Positions 1 to 8,227 are shown, numbered from the stretch's first letter. The stretch: DNA of 63,058 bases from Acidimicrobiaceae bacterium (GCA_026713105.1 JAPOPC010000053.1:1-63058), one strand, 5' to 3'. The notes: generated by a model from the letters alone, not told the origin. Numbers and translations are program-made.

Positions 1-498
1 CAGGCCAACAGCGACGCGTTTCGCAAGATCTTTGCGTGGATTCTCGGCCGCATCGCCACCTCGGGATGGTCGGAGCCGCTGCTGTTGCTGCCGTACTTCG
101 CGCTGACTGCGGTGGTGGTGCTCCGCTACCGCAGAGCACTCGACGTACTGGCCGTCGGCGACGAGGAAGCGGCGGCGCTGGGGCTGGAACCGCGTCGTGT
201 GCGCATGATCGTCGTGGGAGCGGCGTCGCTCGGCGCTGCGGCGGCGGTGTCGGTCAGCGGTCTCATCGGCTTCGTCGGCATCATCGTGCCTCACGCCGTT
301 CGGCTGGTGTTCGGTACGTCCAACCGAGCGGTGCTGCCGCTGTCCGTTCTGTTCGGGGGCGCATTCATGGTGCTGGCAGACCTCACGGCCCGGACCGCCC
401 TGGCCCCTGCTGAGCTGCCGATCGGCGTCGTCACGGCGTTCTTGGGAGCCCCGTTCTTCGTGTTCGTCCTGCGCACCAGCCGCCGGGAGATCTGGTGA
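1..498 (+). CDS. FecCD/BtuC-family ABC permease (C-terminal part; start lies before the window)
   Basis: An open frame runs from base 1 to the stop at 496-498, giving 165 visible residues of an integral membrane permease. Hydrophobic segments carry family-typical motifs: GDEEAAALGLEP, the cytoplasmic loop that contacts the ATPase, then GLIGFVGIIVPHAVRL and LPIGVVTAFLGAPFFVFVL. This family forms the channel of importers for vitamin B12, haem and ferric siderophores. The gene overlaps the downstream ATPase by 4 bp (GTGA) and is followed by cobO, so a corrinoid substrate is the best guess; iron-siderophore uptake is the alternative. The N-terminal half and start codon are missing. Confidence 0.9.
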   Translation, partial: QANSDAFRKIFAWILGRIATSGWSEPLLLLPYFALTAVVVLRYRRALDVLAVGDEEAAALGLEPRRVRMIVVGAASLGAAAAVSVSGLIGFVGIIVPHAVRLVFGTSNRAVLPLSVLFGGAFMVLADLTARTALAPAELPIGVVTAFLGAPFFVFVLRTSRREIW

Positions 499-1403
499 GG
501 GGCGCAGCGTCGGTGACGGCGACGGTGAATCGCCGCGAACGGACTGCCAGACATTCCGACTGCGCGCTCACAGATGCCGTGCGCGTGAATTCCCTCGATG
601 TCCGGCTCGACGGCACCCACGTATTGCGAGGCCTCGATCTGGCTGTCTCGCACGGTGAGTGGATCAACATCATCGGCCCCAACGGGGCCGGCAAGACAAC
701 GCTGCTGCGGGCTGTGCTGGGTCTCGTGGCCTACGACGGCCACATCAGCGTTTCCGGGCTCACGAAATTGCGCCGGGCGGAGCGAGCCCGCAAGGTCGCT
801 TACGTGCCCCAGACGCCGGTCATCCCCCGGGGCATGCTCGTCGCCGACTACGTGCTGCTCGGGCGCACGCCGCACCGCAGCATCTTCGCCGGCGAGACAA
901 CTGGCGACCGTGACATCGCGGCTCAGGTGCTGGACCGCCTCGACCTGCGCGGATTCGACGATCGCACCGTGCAGTCGCTGTCTGGCGGTGAACGCCAGCG
1001 CACGGTGCTCGCGAGAGCACTCACGCAGCAAGCAGATGTCCTGTTGCTCGACGAACCGACGACGGCACTCGACCTCGGACACCAGCAAGACGTGCTCGAA
1101 CTGGTTGACGCACTGCGTCGCGAACGAGGCCTGACCGTCATCGCAACGCTCCACGATCTGACCCTGGCCGCCCGCTACGGCGATCAAGTGGCCATCTTGG
1201 CCGGCGGCGCCATCGCGCAGCGCGGCACGCCCGCGCAGGTGCTCACTGCTGCGAACATCGCTGAGCACTTCGACGCCCAAGTCCGGGTGATCAACGACCC
1301 TGAGGGCCCCGTGATCGTGCCGACGACGACCGCGCACAGCACAACCCCCGCTGCTGATGAGGCAGCATCGCAATATCGGCACCCCGATGGAGGCCAGGAA
1401 TGA
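495..1403 (+). CDS. ABC transporter ATP-binding protein, BtuD/FecE type
   Basis: Predicted cytoplasmic ATPase of 302 aa that powers the permease encoded just upstream. Walker A GPNGAGKTT is at residues 61-69, the ABC signature LSGGERQR at 162-169 and Walker B VLLLDEP at 182-188. The GTG start at 495 overlaps the permease stop. The first 30 residues precede the usual domain start, so a later start is possible. The 3' end overlaps cobO by 4 bp (ATGA), showing a translationally coupled operon permease-ATPase-cobO. The link to a corrinoid adenosyltransferase favours cobalamin or cobinamide as cargo, which is inferred rather than seen. Confidence 0.92.
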   Translation: MRGAASVTATVNRRERTARHSDCALTDAVRVNSLDVRLDGTHVLRGLDLAVSHGEWINIIGPNGAGKTTLLRAVLGLVAYDGHISVSGLTKLRRAERARKVAYVPQTPVIPRGMLVADYVLLGRTPHRSIFAGETTGDRDIAAQVLDRLDLRGFDDRTVQSLSGGERQRTVLARALTQQADVLLLDEPTTALDLGHQQDVLELVDALRRERGLTVIATLHDLTLAARYGDQVAILAGGAIAQRGTPAQVLTAANIAEHFDAQVRVINDPEGPVIVPTTTAHSTTPAADEAASQYRHPDGGQE

Positions 1404-1993
1404 CCGAGAACGAAGCAGACGCTCCAGAGCTCGATACCCCACCGACCGAGGACCCGCGGCCCGACGGGTTGCGCACGGCGCGCAGCCTCGTGGTGGTCAA
1501 CACCGGCGACGGCAAGGGTAAGTCCTCAGCGGCGTTCGGCATGGCGATGCGAGCACGCGCTCGTGAATGGCCTGTCGCCGTGGTGCAGTTCCTCAAGTCG
1601 GACAACTGGGTGACCGGCGAGCAGATGATGGCCGAACCCCTCGGCATCGACTTCTGGTCGCTGGGCGAAGGGTTCACCTGGGACAGCGACGACTTGACCC
1701 GCGACGAAGCCGAGGCCCGCGAAGCTTGGCGGCATGGCAAGGCGCTGGTGGAAGCGGGCAATCACCGCCTCGTCATCTTCGACGAGATCACCTATCCCCT
1801 GAATTGGGGCTGGATTGACGCAACCGAAGTGGAGGCCACCTTCCGTGACCGTCCCGAGCGGGTGTCGCTGGTACTGACCGGCCGTGACGCGCCGGGGTGG
1901 ATGGTCGAACTCGCCGACACGGTGACCGAGATGACGAAGACCAAGCACGCCTACGACGCAGGCATCCGCGCCAAGAAGGGCATCGATTACTGA
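1400..1993 (+). CDS. cobO: Cob(I)yrinic acid a,c-diamide adenosyltransferase (CobO/BtuR type)
   Basis: Transfers the 5'-deoxyadenosyl group of ATP to cob(I)alamin or precursors, the step that makes coenzyme B12. The 197-aa protein has the P-loop TGDGKGKSS near residues 35-43, the family block VVQFLKSDNW, VIFDEITYPLNWGW and a C-terminal HAYDAGIRAKKGID. Length is normal for CobO. The ATG at 1400 overlaps the ATPase stop, so it is the last gene of the transporter operon. It converges on cobQ with a 39-bp gap, placing import, adenosylation and amidation together and suggesting corrinoid salvage. Confidence 0.95.
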   Translation: MTENEADAPELDTPPTEDPRPDGLRTARSLVVVNTGDGKGKSSAAFGMAMRARAREWPVAVVQFLKSDNWVTGEQMMAEPLGIDFWSLGEGFTWDSDDLTRDEAEAREAWRHGKALVEAGNHRLVIFDEITYPLNWGWIDATEVEATFRDRPERVSLVLTGRDAPGWMVELADTVTEMTKTKHAYDAGIRAKKGIDY

Positions 1994-2032
1994 GGCTCTC
2001 CACGACCGGCGACGGCTGCGGTTAAAGCTCGG

Positions 2033-3526
2033 TCACGCTTCGACGCCCATGATCTTGAGGAGCGCCCTCACGTCGACATGCTCCTCGATGGCGTCGGCGA
2101 CCCTGTCGAACTGCGCCTCGCGGCGTTCGGCGAACGAGCCGGGCTCCGGCGTGTAGGGGCAGCCGCGGTCCGCAGCCACCTGGGCCAAGAACGCGTGCCG
2201 GAATTCGTCGCTCTCGAAGACGCCGTGAAGCGACGTGCCCATCACCCGACCGCTGCACCAGCCCTCAGGCTCGCCGTCCAGCCACAACCACGGCTCCTCG
2301 CCGCTGTGGGAAGCGGGCTGGACCCGGCCGTGATGAATCTGGTAGCCCCACAACTCGGCTCCGCAGGATTTACCTCGGCGCTGGGCGAGCACCTTGTCTT
2401 CGGAGAACAGGGTCTCGACGCAGAGCAAGCCCAGACCCTGCACCTTCCCTTGTCGCGACTCGATGTCGTCATGGATGCTCACGCCGAGCATCTGGTAGCC
2501 GCCGCAAAGTCCGAGCACGACTGCGCCGTGTTCATTGACGGCTTCCAGCAGAGCATCGGCGATGCCCTGTGAGCGCATCCATGCCAAGTCCTTCACCGTG
2601 GCCTTGGATCCTCCCAGCACGATCAGGTCAGGACGGCCCAGCTCGCGCGCCGAGCGAACGAGACGCACGGCGACATCGGATTCCCCCAAGAGCGGATCGA
2701 GGTCGGTGAAGTTCGACAGGTACGGAAATGCGATCACGGCCACGTCGAGATGAGCATCGGCCCGCGGCGGCGGCATCTCTGCCAACGCAACGGAGTCTTC
2801 GGCGTCGATGTGCAACTCGTCGAGCATCGGGATCACGCCGAGCGTGGGCACCCCGCTATGTCGCTCGAGATCGACGAGCCCGTTGCCGAGCAGGGTCGGA
2901 TCTCCACGGAACTTGTTGATCACGAAGCCACGCACAAGGTCCCGCTGTGCGGCAGGGAGCAGCGCGACAGTGCCCGCGAGTGAGGCGAAGACCCCGCCCA
3001 TGTCGATGTCGCCGACGACAATCGCTGGCACGCCCGTCCGCTCGGCAACGCGCAGATTGACGATGTCGCTGTCGGCAAGGTTGATCTCTGCGGGGCTTCC
3101 CGCTCCTTCCAGCACGACAGCGTCGAAGTCGCAGCGCAGTTGGCGCAGTGACTCCAGGACAAGCTCGAACAGCTCCGGCTTGTAGCGGTGATACTCCGCC
3201 GCACTCATCGAAGCCCGCGGCCTGCCCTCCACGATCACCTGTGCATCGACATCGCTCGTCGGCTTCAGCAAGACCGGGTTCATGGCAACGGTGGCCTCGA
3301 CGCCCGCAGCCTGCGCCTGCGCGAACTGGGCCCTGCCGATCTCGTGACCCGAGGCCGTGACCGCCGAGTTCAACGCCATGTTCTGGGCCTTGAACGGGGC
3401 CGCTCGCACACCACGCCGTGCCAGCAGGCGGCACAGACCTGCCACGAGCGTGCTCTTGCCGGCGTTGGATGCGGTCCCGCACACCATCAGGCCAGGCGCC
3501 AGTGCATCTGTGGCGTGGCCAGGCAC
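2033..3526 (-). CDS. cobQ: Cobyric acid synthase, glutamine-hydrolysing
   Basis: Amidates adenosylcobyrinate a,c-diamide on four side-chain carboxylates, using glutamine and ATP. The N-terminal dethiobiotin-synthetase-like ATPase has GTASNAGKST near residues 17-26. The C-terminal class I glutamine amidotransferase carries the Cys nucleophile in VVLGLCGGYQMLG and the His in SLHGVFES. I chose the GTG at 3526 (497 aa) because a TACGCT hexamer (3533-3538) sits 6 nt upstream and the length fits the family. An ATG at 3487 is the alternative, and the longer open frame beyond is shadow of the divergent aminotransferase gene. Confidence 0.93.
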   Translation of the reverse strand: MPGHATDALAPGLMVCGTASNAGKSTLVAGLCRLLARRGVRAAPFKAQNMALNSAVTASGHEIGRAQFAQAQAAGVEATVAMNPVLLKPTSDVDAQVIVEGRPRASMSAAEYHRYKPELFELVLESLRQLRCDFDAVVLEGAGSPAEINLADSDIVNLRVAERTGVPAIVVGDIDMGGVFASLAGTVALLPAAQRDLVRGFVINKFRGDPTLLGNGLVDLERHSGVPTLGVIPMLDELHIDAEDSVALAEMPPPRADAHLDVAVIAFPYLSNFTDLDPLLGESDVAVRLVRSARELGRPDLIVLGGSKATVKDLAWMRSQGIADALLEAVNEHGAVVLGLCGGYQMLGVSIHDDIESRQGKVQGLGLLCVETLFSEDKVLAQRRGKSCGAELWGYQIHHGRVQPASHSGEEPWLWLDGEPEGWCSGRVMGTSLHGVFESDEFRHAFLAQVAADRGCPYTPEPGSFAERREAQFDRVADAIEEHVDVRALLKIMGVEA

Positions 3527-3532
3527 CGCGGC

Positions 3533-3583
3533 AGCGTACAAACACCCCAGATTGCCCCGGCGCCCGGGACGGGCTCTTAGCCT
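3533..3583. promoter_or_regulatory. Divergent promoter pair for cobQ and the aminotransferase transcript
   Basis: On the minus strand TACGCT (3533-3538) lies 6 nt before the cobQ GTG. On the plus strand TAGCCT (3578-3583) lies 8 nt before an ATG at 3592. Both match the actinobacterial -10 consensus TANNNT, and the spacing would place transcription starts at or next to the start codons. No clear -35 is recognised. Confidence 0.5.
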
Positions 3584-3591
3584 CTGAGGCC

Positions 3592-3615
3592 ATGCGCGAA
3601 CGAGCCCGGGCGTGA
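3592..3615 (+). CDS. Putative 7-codon leader peptide overlapping the aminotransferase start
   Basis: ATG at 3592 opens a reading frame for MRERARA that ends in TGA at 3613-3615. Its stop overlaps the GTG start of the aminotransferase (GTGA, 3612-3615). The ATG sits 8 nt after a TAGCCT -10 hexamer, so this may be the leaderless first cistron, with the enzyme translated by termination-reinitiation. Alternatively the aminotransferase GTG is recognised directly and this ORF is incidental. No codon-usage test is possible on 7 codons. Confidence 0.35.
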   Translation: MRERARA

Positions 3616-4769
3616 GCGGCCTCAAGATCTCGGGGCGGGCCGACATTGCGCCGTTCTTCGTGATGGAGATGATGCGCGCTGCTGCACAGCGGGAGGTCGC
3701 TGGCGGCGATGTCGTGCACATGGAGGTCGGCCAGCCGTCGACGCCCGCGCCCTCAGGTGCCCGTGCCGCTGCAAAGGCAGCCATCGACGGTGACGTGCTG
3801 GGCTACACGTCGGCCGTAGGCATCGAACCACTGCGAGAGCGCCTCGCTCAGCACTACGCCGACTGGTATGGGCACGACACCGATGCAGATCGCATCGTCG
3901 TCACCCAAGGTGCCAGCGGGGCGTTCACACTCGCTTTCCTGGCATGTTTCGAGGCAGGCGACCGGGTGGCGGTGACGTCACCGGGCTATCCCTGCTATCG
4001 CAACACTCTCGAAGCGCTGGACATCGAGGTCATCGAGATTGCGGTCACACCCGAGACCGGATTCCGGCTGACCGCCGACATGGTTGAGTGCGCCGGCCCG
4101 CTCGACGGGCTGGTCGTCGCCAGTCCCGCCAACCCCACCGGCACCATGCTCATGGCCGACGAGTTGGGCCGGCTTGCTCGCTGGTGCCATGACTCGAGCG
4201 TGCGGCTCGTGTCCGACGAGATCTACCACGGCATCACCTATGGAACGCAGGCGGCCACGGCGGCGGCGCACAGTCCGAGTGCCGTCGTCGTGAACAGCTT
4301 CTCCAAGTACTTCTCGATGACCGGTTGGCGGCTGGGATGGCTGCTGCTTCCACCCGACCTCGTTTCGCCAGTCGAGCGCCTCGCCCAGAACGCCACCATC
4401 GCGGCCGCGACGGTAAGCCAGTACGCCGCGCTCGGCGCCTTCGACAGCATCGGCGAGCTCGAGGCGAACGTGGCGCGCTACACCGTCAACCGCCGAATCC
4501 TGCTCGACGGCTTGCCCTCGGCGGGCATTGATCGCATCGCCCCGCCCGACGGAGCCTTCTACATCTACGCCAATGTCGACCATCTCACCGACGACAGCGC
4601 CGAGCTCGCAGCCAAGTGGCTTGCAGAGCTGGGCATCGCCACCACACCCGGCATCGACTTCGACCCCGCCGAGGGGCACCGTTACATCCGCTTCTCCTTC
4701 GCCGGCAGCAACGACGACATGAATCAGACGGTCGAACGCCTGGCTGGATGGTCCGATCAGCGGCGTTGA
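3612..4769 (+). CDS. PLP-dependent aminotransferase, class I/II (AspC-like fold)
   Basis: Cytosolic fold-type I transaminase of 385 aa. The PLP lysine is K232 in NSFSKYFSMTGWRLGW; other cofactor contacts are the Asn of SPANPTG (about 174), D202 and Y205 of SDEIYHG, and the C-terminal substrate Arg in YIRFSFAG. Families of this type use aspartate, aromatic amino acids or alanine as amino donors; the exact substrate cannot be read from sequence. It is divergent from cobQ but nothing ties it to corrinoid synthesis. The GTG start overlaps a 7-codon ORF; no better in-frame start is visible upstream. Confidence 0.88.
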   Translation: MSGLKISGRADIAPFFVMEMMRAAAQREVAGGDVVHMEVGQPSTPAPSGARAAAKAAIDGDVLGYTSAVGIEPLRERLAQHYADWYGHDTDADRIVVTQGASGAFTLAFLACFEAGDRVAVTSPGYPCYRNTLEALDIEVIEIAVTPETGFRLTADMVECAGPLDGLVVASPANPTGTMLMADELGRLARWCHDSSVRLVSDEIYHGITYGTQAATAAAHSPSAVVVNSFSKYFSMTGWRLGWLLLPPDLVSPVERLAQNATIAAATVSQYAALGAFDSIGELEANVARYTVNRRILLDGLPSAGIDRIAPPDGAFYIYANVDHLTDDSAELAAKWLAELGIATTPGIDFDPAEGHRYIRFSFAGSNDDMNQTVERLAGWSDQRR

Positions 4770-4798
4770 GCCAACGGGCGCTGCGCGCTCCCCACCAC

Positions 4799-4804
4799 TA
4801 GCGT
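4799..4804 (+). promoter_or_regulatory. Probable -10 hexamer TAGCGT for a leaderless transcript
   Basis: TAGCGT ends 8 nt before the ATG at 4813, and no Shine-Dalgarno sequence lies between. This matches TANNNT and the spacing seen before many other genes in the window. Confidence 0.5.
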
Positions 4805-4812
4805 CGCTGCCC

Positions 4813-5607
4813 ATGGAATCGGCAGAACTCGAGACTCTGATCATCGACGCGTCGGACAACGGCGTCGTCACCATCACCATGAACAGGCCCCACCGCCTCA
4901 ATGCGGCGAGCACCCAGATGTTCACCGAGCTGCGCGACACGTGGAACCAGATCGGGGGCGATCCCACCGTTCGCTGCGTGGTGATGACTGGCGCAGGCGA
5001 TGCCTTCTGCAGCGGTGCCGATCTCGCTGGTGGTGACGACGACGCGCCCAAGCGACACGCGCTGCAAGACCTGAATGTGATTCACCAGACGGTTTCGGCG
5101 CTCTACTCGATCATGGTGCCGGTCATCGCCAAGGTGAACGGCGTCGCTGCGGGCGCTGGCATGAACATGGCGCTGGCCTGCGATTTGATTGTGGCTTCGG
5201 ACCAGGCCCGATTCAGCGAGATCTTCGCTCGCCGCGGGCTCAGTGTCGACTTCGGCGGCACGTGGATACTGCCGCGGCTGATCGGTCTGCACCGGGCGAA
5301 GGAGTTGGCGTTCTTCGCCGACGTCATTGATGCCAAGCAAGCGGAGGATTTCGGCATCGTCAACAAGGTGGTGCCCCACGGCGACCTCGACGCCTTCGTC
5401 GACGACTGGGCCGATCGCCTCGCCGCCGGGCCGCCGATTGCTGTCGCAATGACAAAGCGCCTGCTGACGCTCAATGCCTCGGCCGACTTCAACACCGCGC
5501 TCGAGGGCGAGGGCATGGCTCAGTCGCTCAACTTCACCACCGAGGACACCAAGGAAGCCGTCAAGTCGTTCCTGGAGAAGCGTCCCCCCACATTCACCGG
5601 CCGCTAG
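4813..5607 (+). CDS. Enoyl-CoA hydratase/isomerase family protein
   Basis: Crotonase-fold enzyme of 264 aa acting on acyl-CoA thioesters. Oxyanion-hole segments are AGDAFCSGADL (about 61-71) and VNGVAAGAGMNMALACDL. The region that usually carries the second catalytic Glu reads RRGLSVDFGGTWILPRLIG, with Asp instead, as in many isomerase-like members, so hydratase versus isomerase is undecided. The C-terminal helix SFLEKRPPTFTGR is typical. It converges on an acyl-CoA dehydrogenase 24 bp downstream, fitting a fatty-acid or CoA-thioester degradation role. The start is supported by the leaderless-type promoter at 4799. Confidence 0.88.
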   Translation: MESAELETLIIDASDNGVVTITMNRPHRLNAASTQMFTELRDTWNQIGGDPTVRCVVMTGAGDAFCSGADLAGGDDDAPKRHALQDLNVIHQTVSALYSIMVPVIAKVNGVAAGAGMNMALACDLIVASDQARFSEIFARRGLSVDFGGTWILPRLIGLHRAKELAFFADVIDAKQAEDFGIVNKVVPHGDLDAFVDDWADRLAAGPPIAVAMTKRLLTLNASADFNTALEGEGMAQSLNFTTEDTKEAVKSFLEKRPPTFTGR

Positions 5608-5631
5608 CCCCCGCCCGATCGGGGCGGCGGA

Positions 5632-6834
5632 TCAGGCGAGCGATGTACGGGACTCGGCCCAGGTCTTGCCGGATTCCACGTCGACGTCGTGGGGCAGGCC
5701 CAGCACCCGCTCGGCGATGATGTTGCGCTGCACCTCTGAGGTGCCGCCGCCGATCGTGAGCGCAGGGCTGAACAGGTAACCGCCGTGCCAGCCGTTCCAG
5801 CCCTCGACAACAGCTTGGGACTTGGGGAACTCGGGCGACGTGCCGAGCGGACCGGTGTCTGCCAGCAGCCCGTGGGCCCCGGAGAGGTCCTTTGCCAGTG
5901 TCATCACATGCTGGCCGTGATCGTCAGCGAGCGCTTTGCGCACGCTGGCTTCGGGTCCCGGCTGGCGGCCTGCCAGGCGCGCACTCAGCGTCCGCAGACG
6001 GATGAGACGCAGCACCTCTCCCTCGATGTGCAGCCGTGCTGCCCGATCACGCATGACCGGGTCGGTCAGCCCGCCGGCTGATCGGACTACCTCGAGCAGA
6101 TCGGCAGCGCTGGGGCCGCTCCCCCATAGCGCCCCTTCTCCCGACAGCGACACCCGCTCGTTGCCGAGCGTGATCTTCGCCAGCCGCCAACCGTCGTTCT
6201 CGTCCCCGATCCGGTTCTCGACGGGCAATTCCATGTCGTTGAAGAACGTCTGATTGAACGAGTGGGCCGTCGTCATGTCGACGATCGGGCGCAGCTCCAG
6301 GCCGGGGCTGTCCATCGGGCAGATGAAGTAGGACACGCCCCGGTGCTTGGGCACATCGGGGTCGGTGCGCGCAATGAGGATGCCGAGCTTGCTGCGATGC
6401 GCTCCTGAAGACCAGATCTTCGAGCCGTTGACGATGTAGCGATCGCCGTCGCGCACGGCCCGGGTTGCCAGATTCGCCAGGTCCGAACCGCTGTCAGGCT
6501 CGGAGAACAGCTGGCACCACACTTCCTCGCCGGTGAGGATCGGCCAGAGGTAACGCTGCTGCTGCGCATCGGTGCCGCCATACAGGATCGTCGGACCGGC
6601 CCAGCCCAGCCCGATGCCGCCCGCCAGACGCCTCACACCGGCTTTGCCCAACTCCTCGTCGATCAGCAGCTGGGTGATGGGGTCGGCCTCGAGGCCGTAG
6701 GGCTTCGGCCAGTGCGGCGCCACGTATCCGGCGTGTGCCAGCGCCTCCTGGCTCGGATTGCCGTCGTGGTCGTCGAGCCAGTCGCGCACCGCGACACGGC
6801 GAGGATCGTCATCGTCCGGCCAGTCGAAGTCCAT
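5632..6834 (-). CDS. Acyl-CoA dehydrogenase family protein
   Basis: FAD-dependent acyl-CoA alpha,beta-dehydrogenase of 400 aa, complete. The fold's landmarks are WCQLFSEPDSGSDLANL (FAD/substrate loop), NGSKIWSSGAHRSK, the beta-domain, and the C-terminal GGGTSEVQRNIIAERVLGLP helix that contacts FAD. Such enzymes feed electrons to ETF in fatty-acid, amino-acid or sterol side-chain breakdown. The facing enoyl-CoA hydratase would catalyse the next beta-oxidation step, but the substrate is unknown. The ATG at 6834 is supported by a TAGGGT hexamer 6 nt upstream. Confidence 0.92.
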   Translation of the reverse strand: MDFDWPDDDDPRRVAVRDWLDDHDGNPSQEALAHAGYVAPHWPKPYGLEADPITQLLIDEELGKAGVRRLAGGIGLGWAGPTILYGGTDAQQQRYLWPILTGEEVWCQLFSEPDSGSDLANLATRAVRDGDRYIVNGSKIWSSGAHRSKLGILIARTDPDVPKHRGVSYFICPMDSPGLELRPIVDMTTAHSFNQTFFNDMELPVENRIGDENDGWRLAKITLGNERVSLSGEGALWGSGPSAADLLEVVRSAGGLTDPVMRDRAARLHIEGEVLRLIRLRTLSARLAGRQPGPEASVRKALADDHGQHVMTLAKDLSGAHGLLADTGPLGTSPEFPKSQAVVEGWNGWHGGYLFSPALTIGGGTSEVQRNIIAERVLGLPHDVDVESGKTWAESRTSLA

Positions 6835-6840
6835 GTGCGG

Positions 6841-6846
6841 ACCCTA
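6841..6846 (-). promoter_or_regulatory. Probable -10 hexamer TAGGGT of the acyl-CoA dehydrogenase gene
   Basis: On the minus strand TAGGGT ends 6 nt before the ATG at 6834, suggesting a leaderless transcript. Confidence 0.5.
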
Positions 6847-6903
6847 GTGCTGGACCGCCAAACGCGGATTGGCGCCAGCGCGACCTCCGGGCAGACGCGA
6901 ACA

Positions 6904-6927
6904 GGCCCCGGCCATTTGGCCGGGGCC
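6904..6927. terminator. Perfect 10-bp GC hairpin with ATTT loop, probable terminator
   Basis: GGCCCCGGCC-ATTT-GGCCGGGGCC is a perfect inverted repeat. No long T-run follows on either strand, as is common in actinobacterial intrinsic terminators. It begins 5 nt after the TAA of a small minus-strand ORF (6933-7181), which suggests it ends a minus-strand transcript before the acyl-CoA dehydrogenase promoter. Confidence 0.55.
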
Positions 6928-6932
6928 CGCGC

Positions 6933-7181
6933 TTACCCGAAGATCGTGTTCGCGCCTCCGCCGTTCGGCGGGGCAGCGGCCGCGTGAGGACCAGCACGCG
7001 GATCTTGTGGGGTTCGGTGGTCCGGGTTGGAGTCGCCACCTGATGGAGACGTCCCCTTCTCGGAAGCGGGTCGCCTCAGCGCCCGGCCACCTCCAGAGTC
7101 CTCTTGCGTTTCGGCATTGTGTGGACCACCCCCTTTCTCTGGTACGACCAGATTGCCACAGTCGCGGCCAGATTGGAACAT
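6933..7181 (-). CDS. Possible small protein or untranslated transcript, 82 aa, unrecognised
   Basis: The 6847-7220 interval has no recognised gene. The only suggestive reading is this minus-strand 82-aa frame, rich in Gly, Pro and Asn and ending in GGGANTIFG, directly followed by the hairpin at 6904-6927. There is no well-placed ribosome site and no recognised domain. It could equally be the 3' part of a non-coding RNA transcribed from the P1-peptidase side through the repeat at 7221-7301. Treat it as a weak hypothesis. Confidence 0.2.
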   Translation of the reverse strand: MFQSGRDCGNLVVPEKGGGPHNAETQEDSGGGRALRRPASEKGTSPSGGDSNPDHRTPQDPRAGPHAAAAPPNGGGANTIFG

Positions 7182-7220
7182 GCGCTCGCGAACCAGCCTC
7201 CTCGTCGCGCCGCCTGTCGC

Positions 7221-7301
7221 TTTCCGCTCTTGTTCCCCATTCTCATGCGATTGGGCTCACGGGCCGCTCAGACCGCGGCTTCGCCGATCGGCTCAGCCTC
7301 A
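7221..7301 (-). repeat. REP-like interspersed repeat, copy A (long form)
   Basis: About 80 bp, nearly identical to 44805-44885 and, in a shorter form, to 24391-24453 and 63030-63058. On the minus strand it begins with GGCTGAGCCG immediately after or within the P1-peptidase stop codon, continues through GGCGAAGCCG and GAGCGGCCCGTGAGC, and ends near GGGGAACAAGAGCGG. Short internal inverted segments suggest it can fold. Confidence 0.75.
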
Positions 7302-8219
7302 GGTAACGAATTCCGACCTGATGGCTTGAGCTACCGCGGCTGCCCCCAGAGTTGCCACCAAGTCCGGCTGTGTGTCGACTTCACCGGTGGCGAGCAGGAA
7401 CAGCGCGTCGCCGTCGAAATTCGTGTGCGGCGGCTCGATGGCCCTGGCGATGCCTGTATGCGCGAGGTCGGCCACCCGGCAGGCCTCTGGCTTGGTGAGG
7501 CGAGCATTGGTGATCAAACAGCCGATGGTGGTATTGCCACGCTCGGGTGACTCCGGCTCCTCGTTACCGCGCCCGGTGAATCCGGGTATGGCATCGATCG
7601 CGTCATAGGGGTACCGCTCAGAACCAGGCGGCGCCGTGCAACCGGCCAGCACGGTCCCGTCGGCGTCGATGACATCGCCCAAGGCATTGACCGCCACGAC
7701 GGCACCGACGACGACCTCACCCGATCGCACAACCGCAGCGCCCAACCCGCCGGGCACCGAGAAGTCCCGGCCGGCGACCTTGCCGATCGTGCAGCCACGC
7801 CCGACGCCGACTCGCCCGGTGGCAGGTTCATCTGCACTGGCGGCCTCACAGGCGGCCCAACCGGCCGCCGCGGTTGGACGTTCGCTGTGCGGCGAAGCGA
7901 TGTCGTACACGACTGCCCCGCCGATGACTGGCACGATGCTGTCGCGGATGTTGAGCCCGCGGCCTTGTTCAGCGCACCAGCGCACGACGCCATCGGCCGC
8001 GGCAAGACCGAACACGCTGTTGCCGCACAGCACCACGCCGTGACACTCGACGCCGGCGCCCGTCGAGCTGAGCGCAGCGGCCTCCCGAGTGCCCGGCGCC
8101 CCGCCGCGCACCGCGATGGCACCCAAGGTGCCCGGGGGCGGCAGCACCACGGTCACGCCCGTCGCTGCTTCCTCGTCGGTCCACGAACCCACGAGCACCG
8201 AGGGCAAACCCAACGCCAT
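7299..8219 (-). CDS. P1 family peptidase (DmpA/S58-like aminopeptidase)
   Basis: N-terminal-nucleophile hydrolase of 306 aa, made as a precursor that cleaves itself before a Ser/Thr. The expected processing site is in GNTTIGCLITNA, making a Thr the likely nucleophile. Conserved blocks include GGAPGTREAAALSS, the Gly-rich VVLCGNSVFGLAAADGV and GRGCTIGKVAG. Members release N-terminal D- or L-residues or beta-amino acids from peptides. The ATG at 8219 is preferred over a TTG at 8261 because a TAGGGT hexamer lies 8 nt upstream. The stop codon is fused to the repeat copy at 7221-7301. Confidence 0.88.
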   Translation of the reverse strand: MALGLPSVLVGSWTDEEAATGVTVVLPPPGTLGAIAVRGGAPGTREAAALSSTGAGVECHGVVLCGNSVFGLAAADGVVRWCAEQGRGLNIRDSIVPVIGGAVVYDIASPHSERPTAAAGWAACEAASADEPATGRVGVGRGCTIGKVAGRDFSVPGGLGAAVVRSGEVVVGAVVAVNALGDVIDADGTVLAGCTAPPGSERYPYDAIDAIPGFTGRGNEEPESPERGNTTIGCLITNARLTKPEACRVADLAHTGIARAIEPPHTNFDGDALFLLATGEVDTQPDLVATLGAAAVAQAIRSEFVT

Positions 8220-8227
8220 GGCCGCGC

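Noticed and set aside
291..1442. Long antisense open frame opposite the ABC ATPase gene
   Set aside because: It is a GC-rich shadow of a clear ATPase with all motifs; the antisense product has no domain and an unnatural His/Arg/Gly composition.
7000..7060. Possible tRNA suggested by a GGTTGGAGTC-like T-arm
   Set aside because: No matching acceptor stem, D-arm or anticodon arm could be built on either strand.
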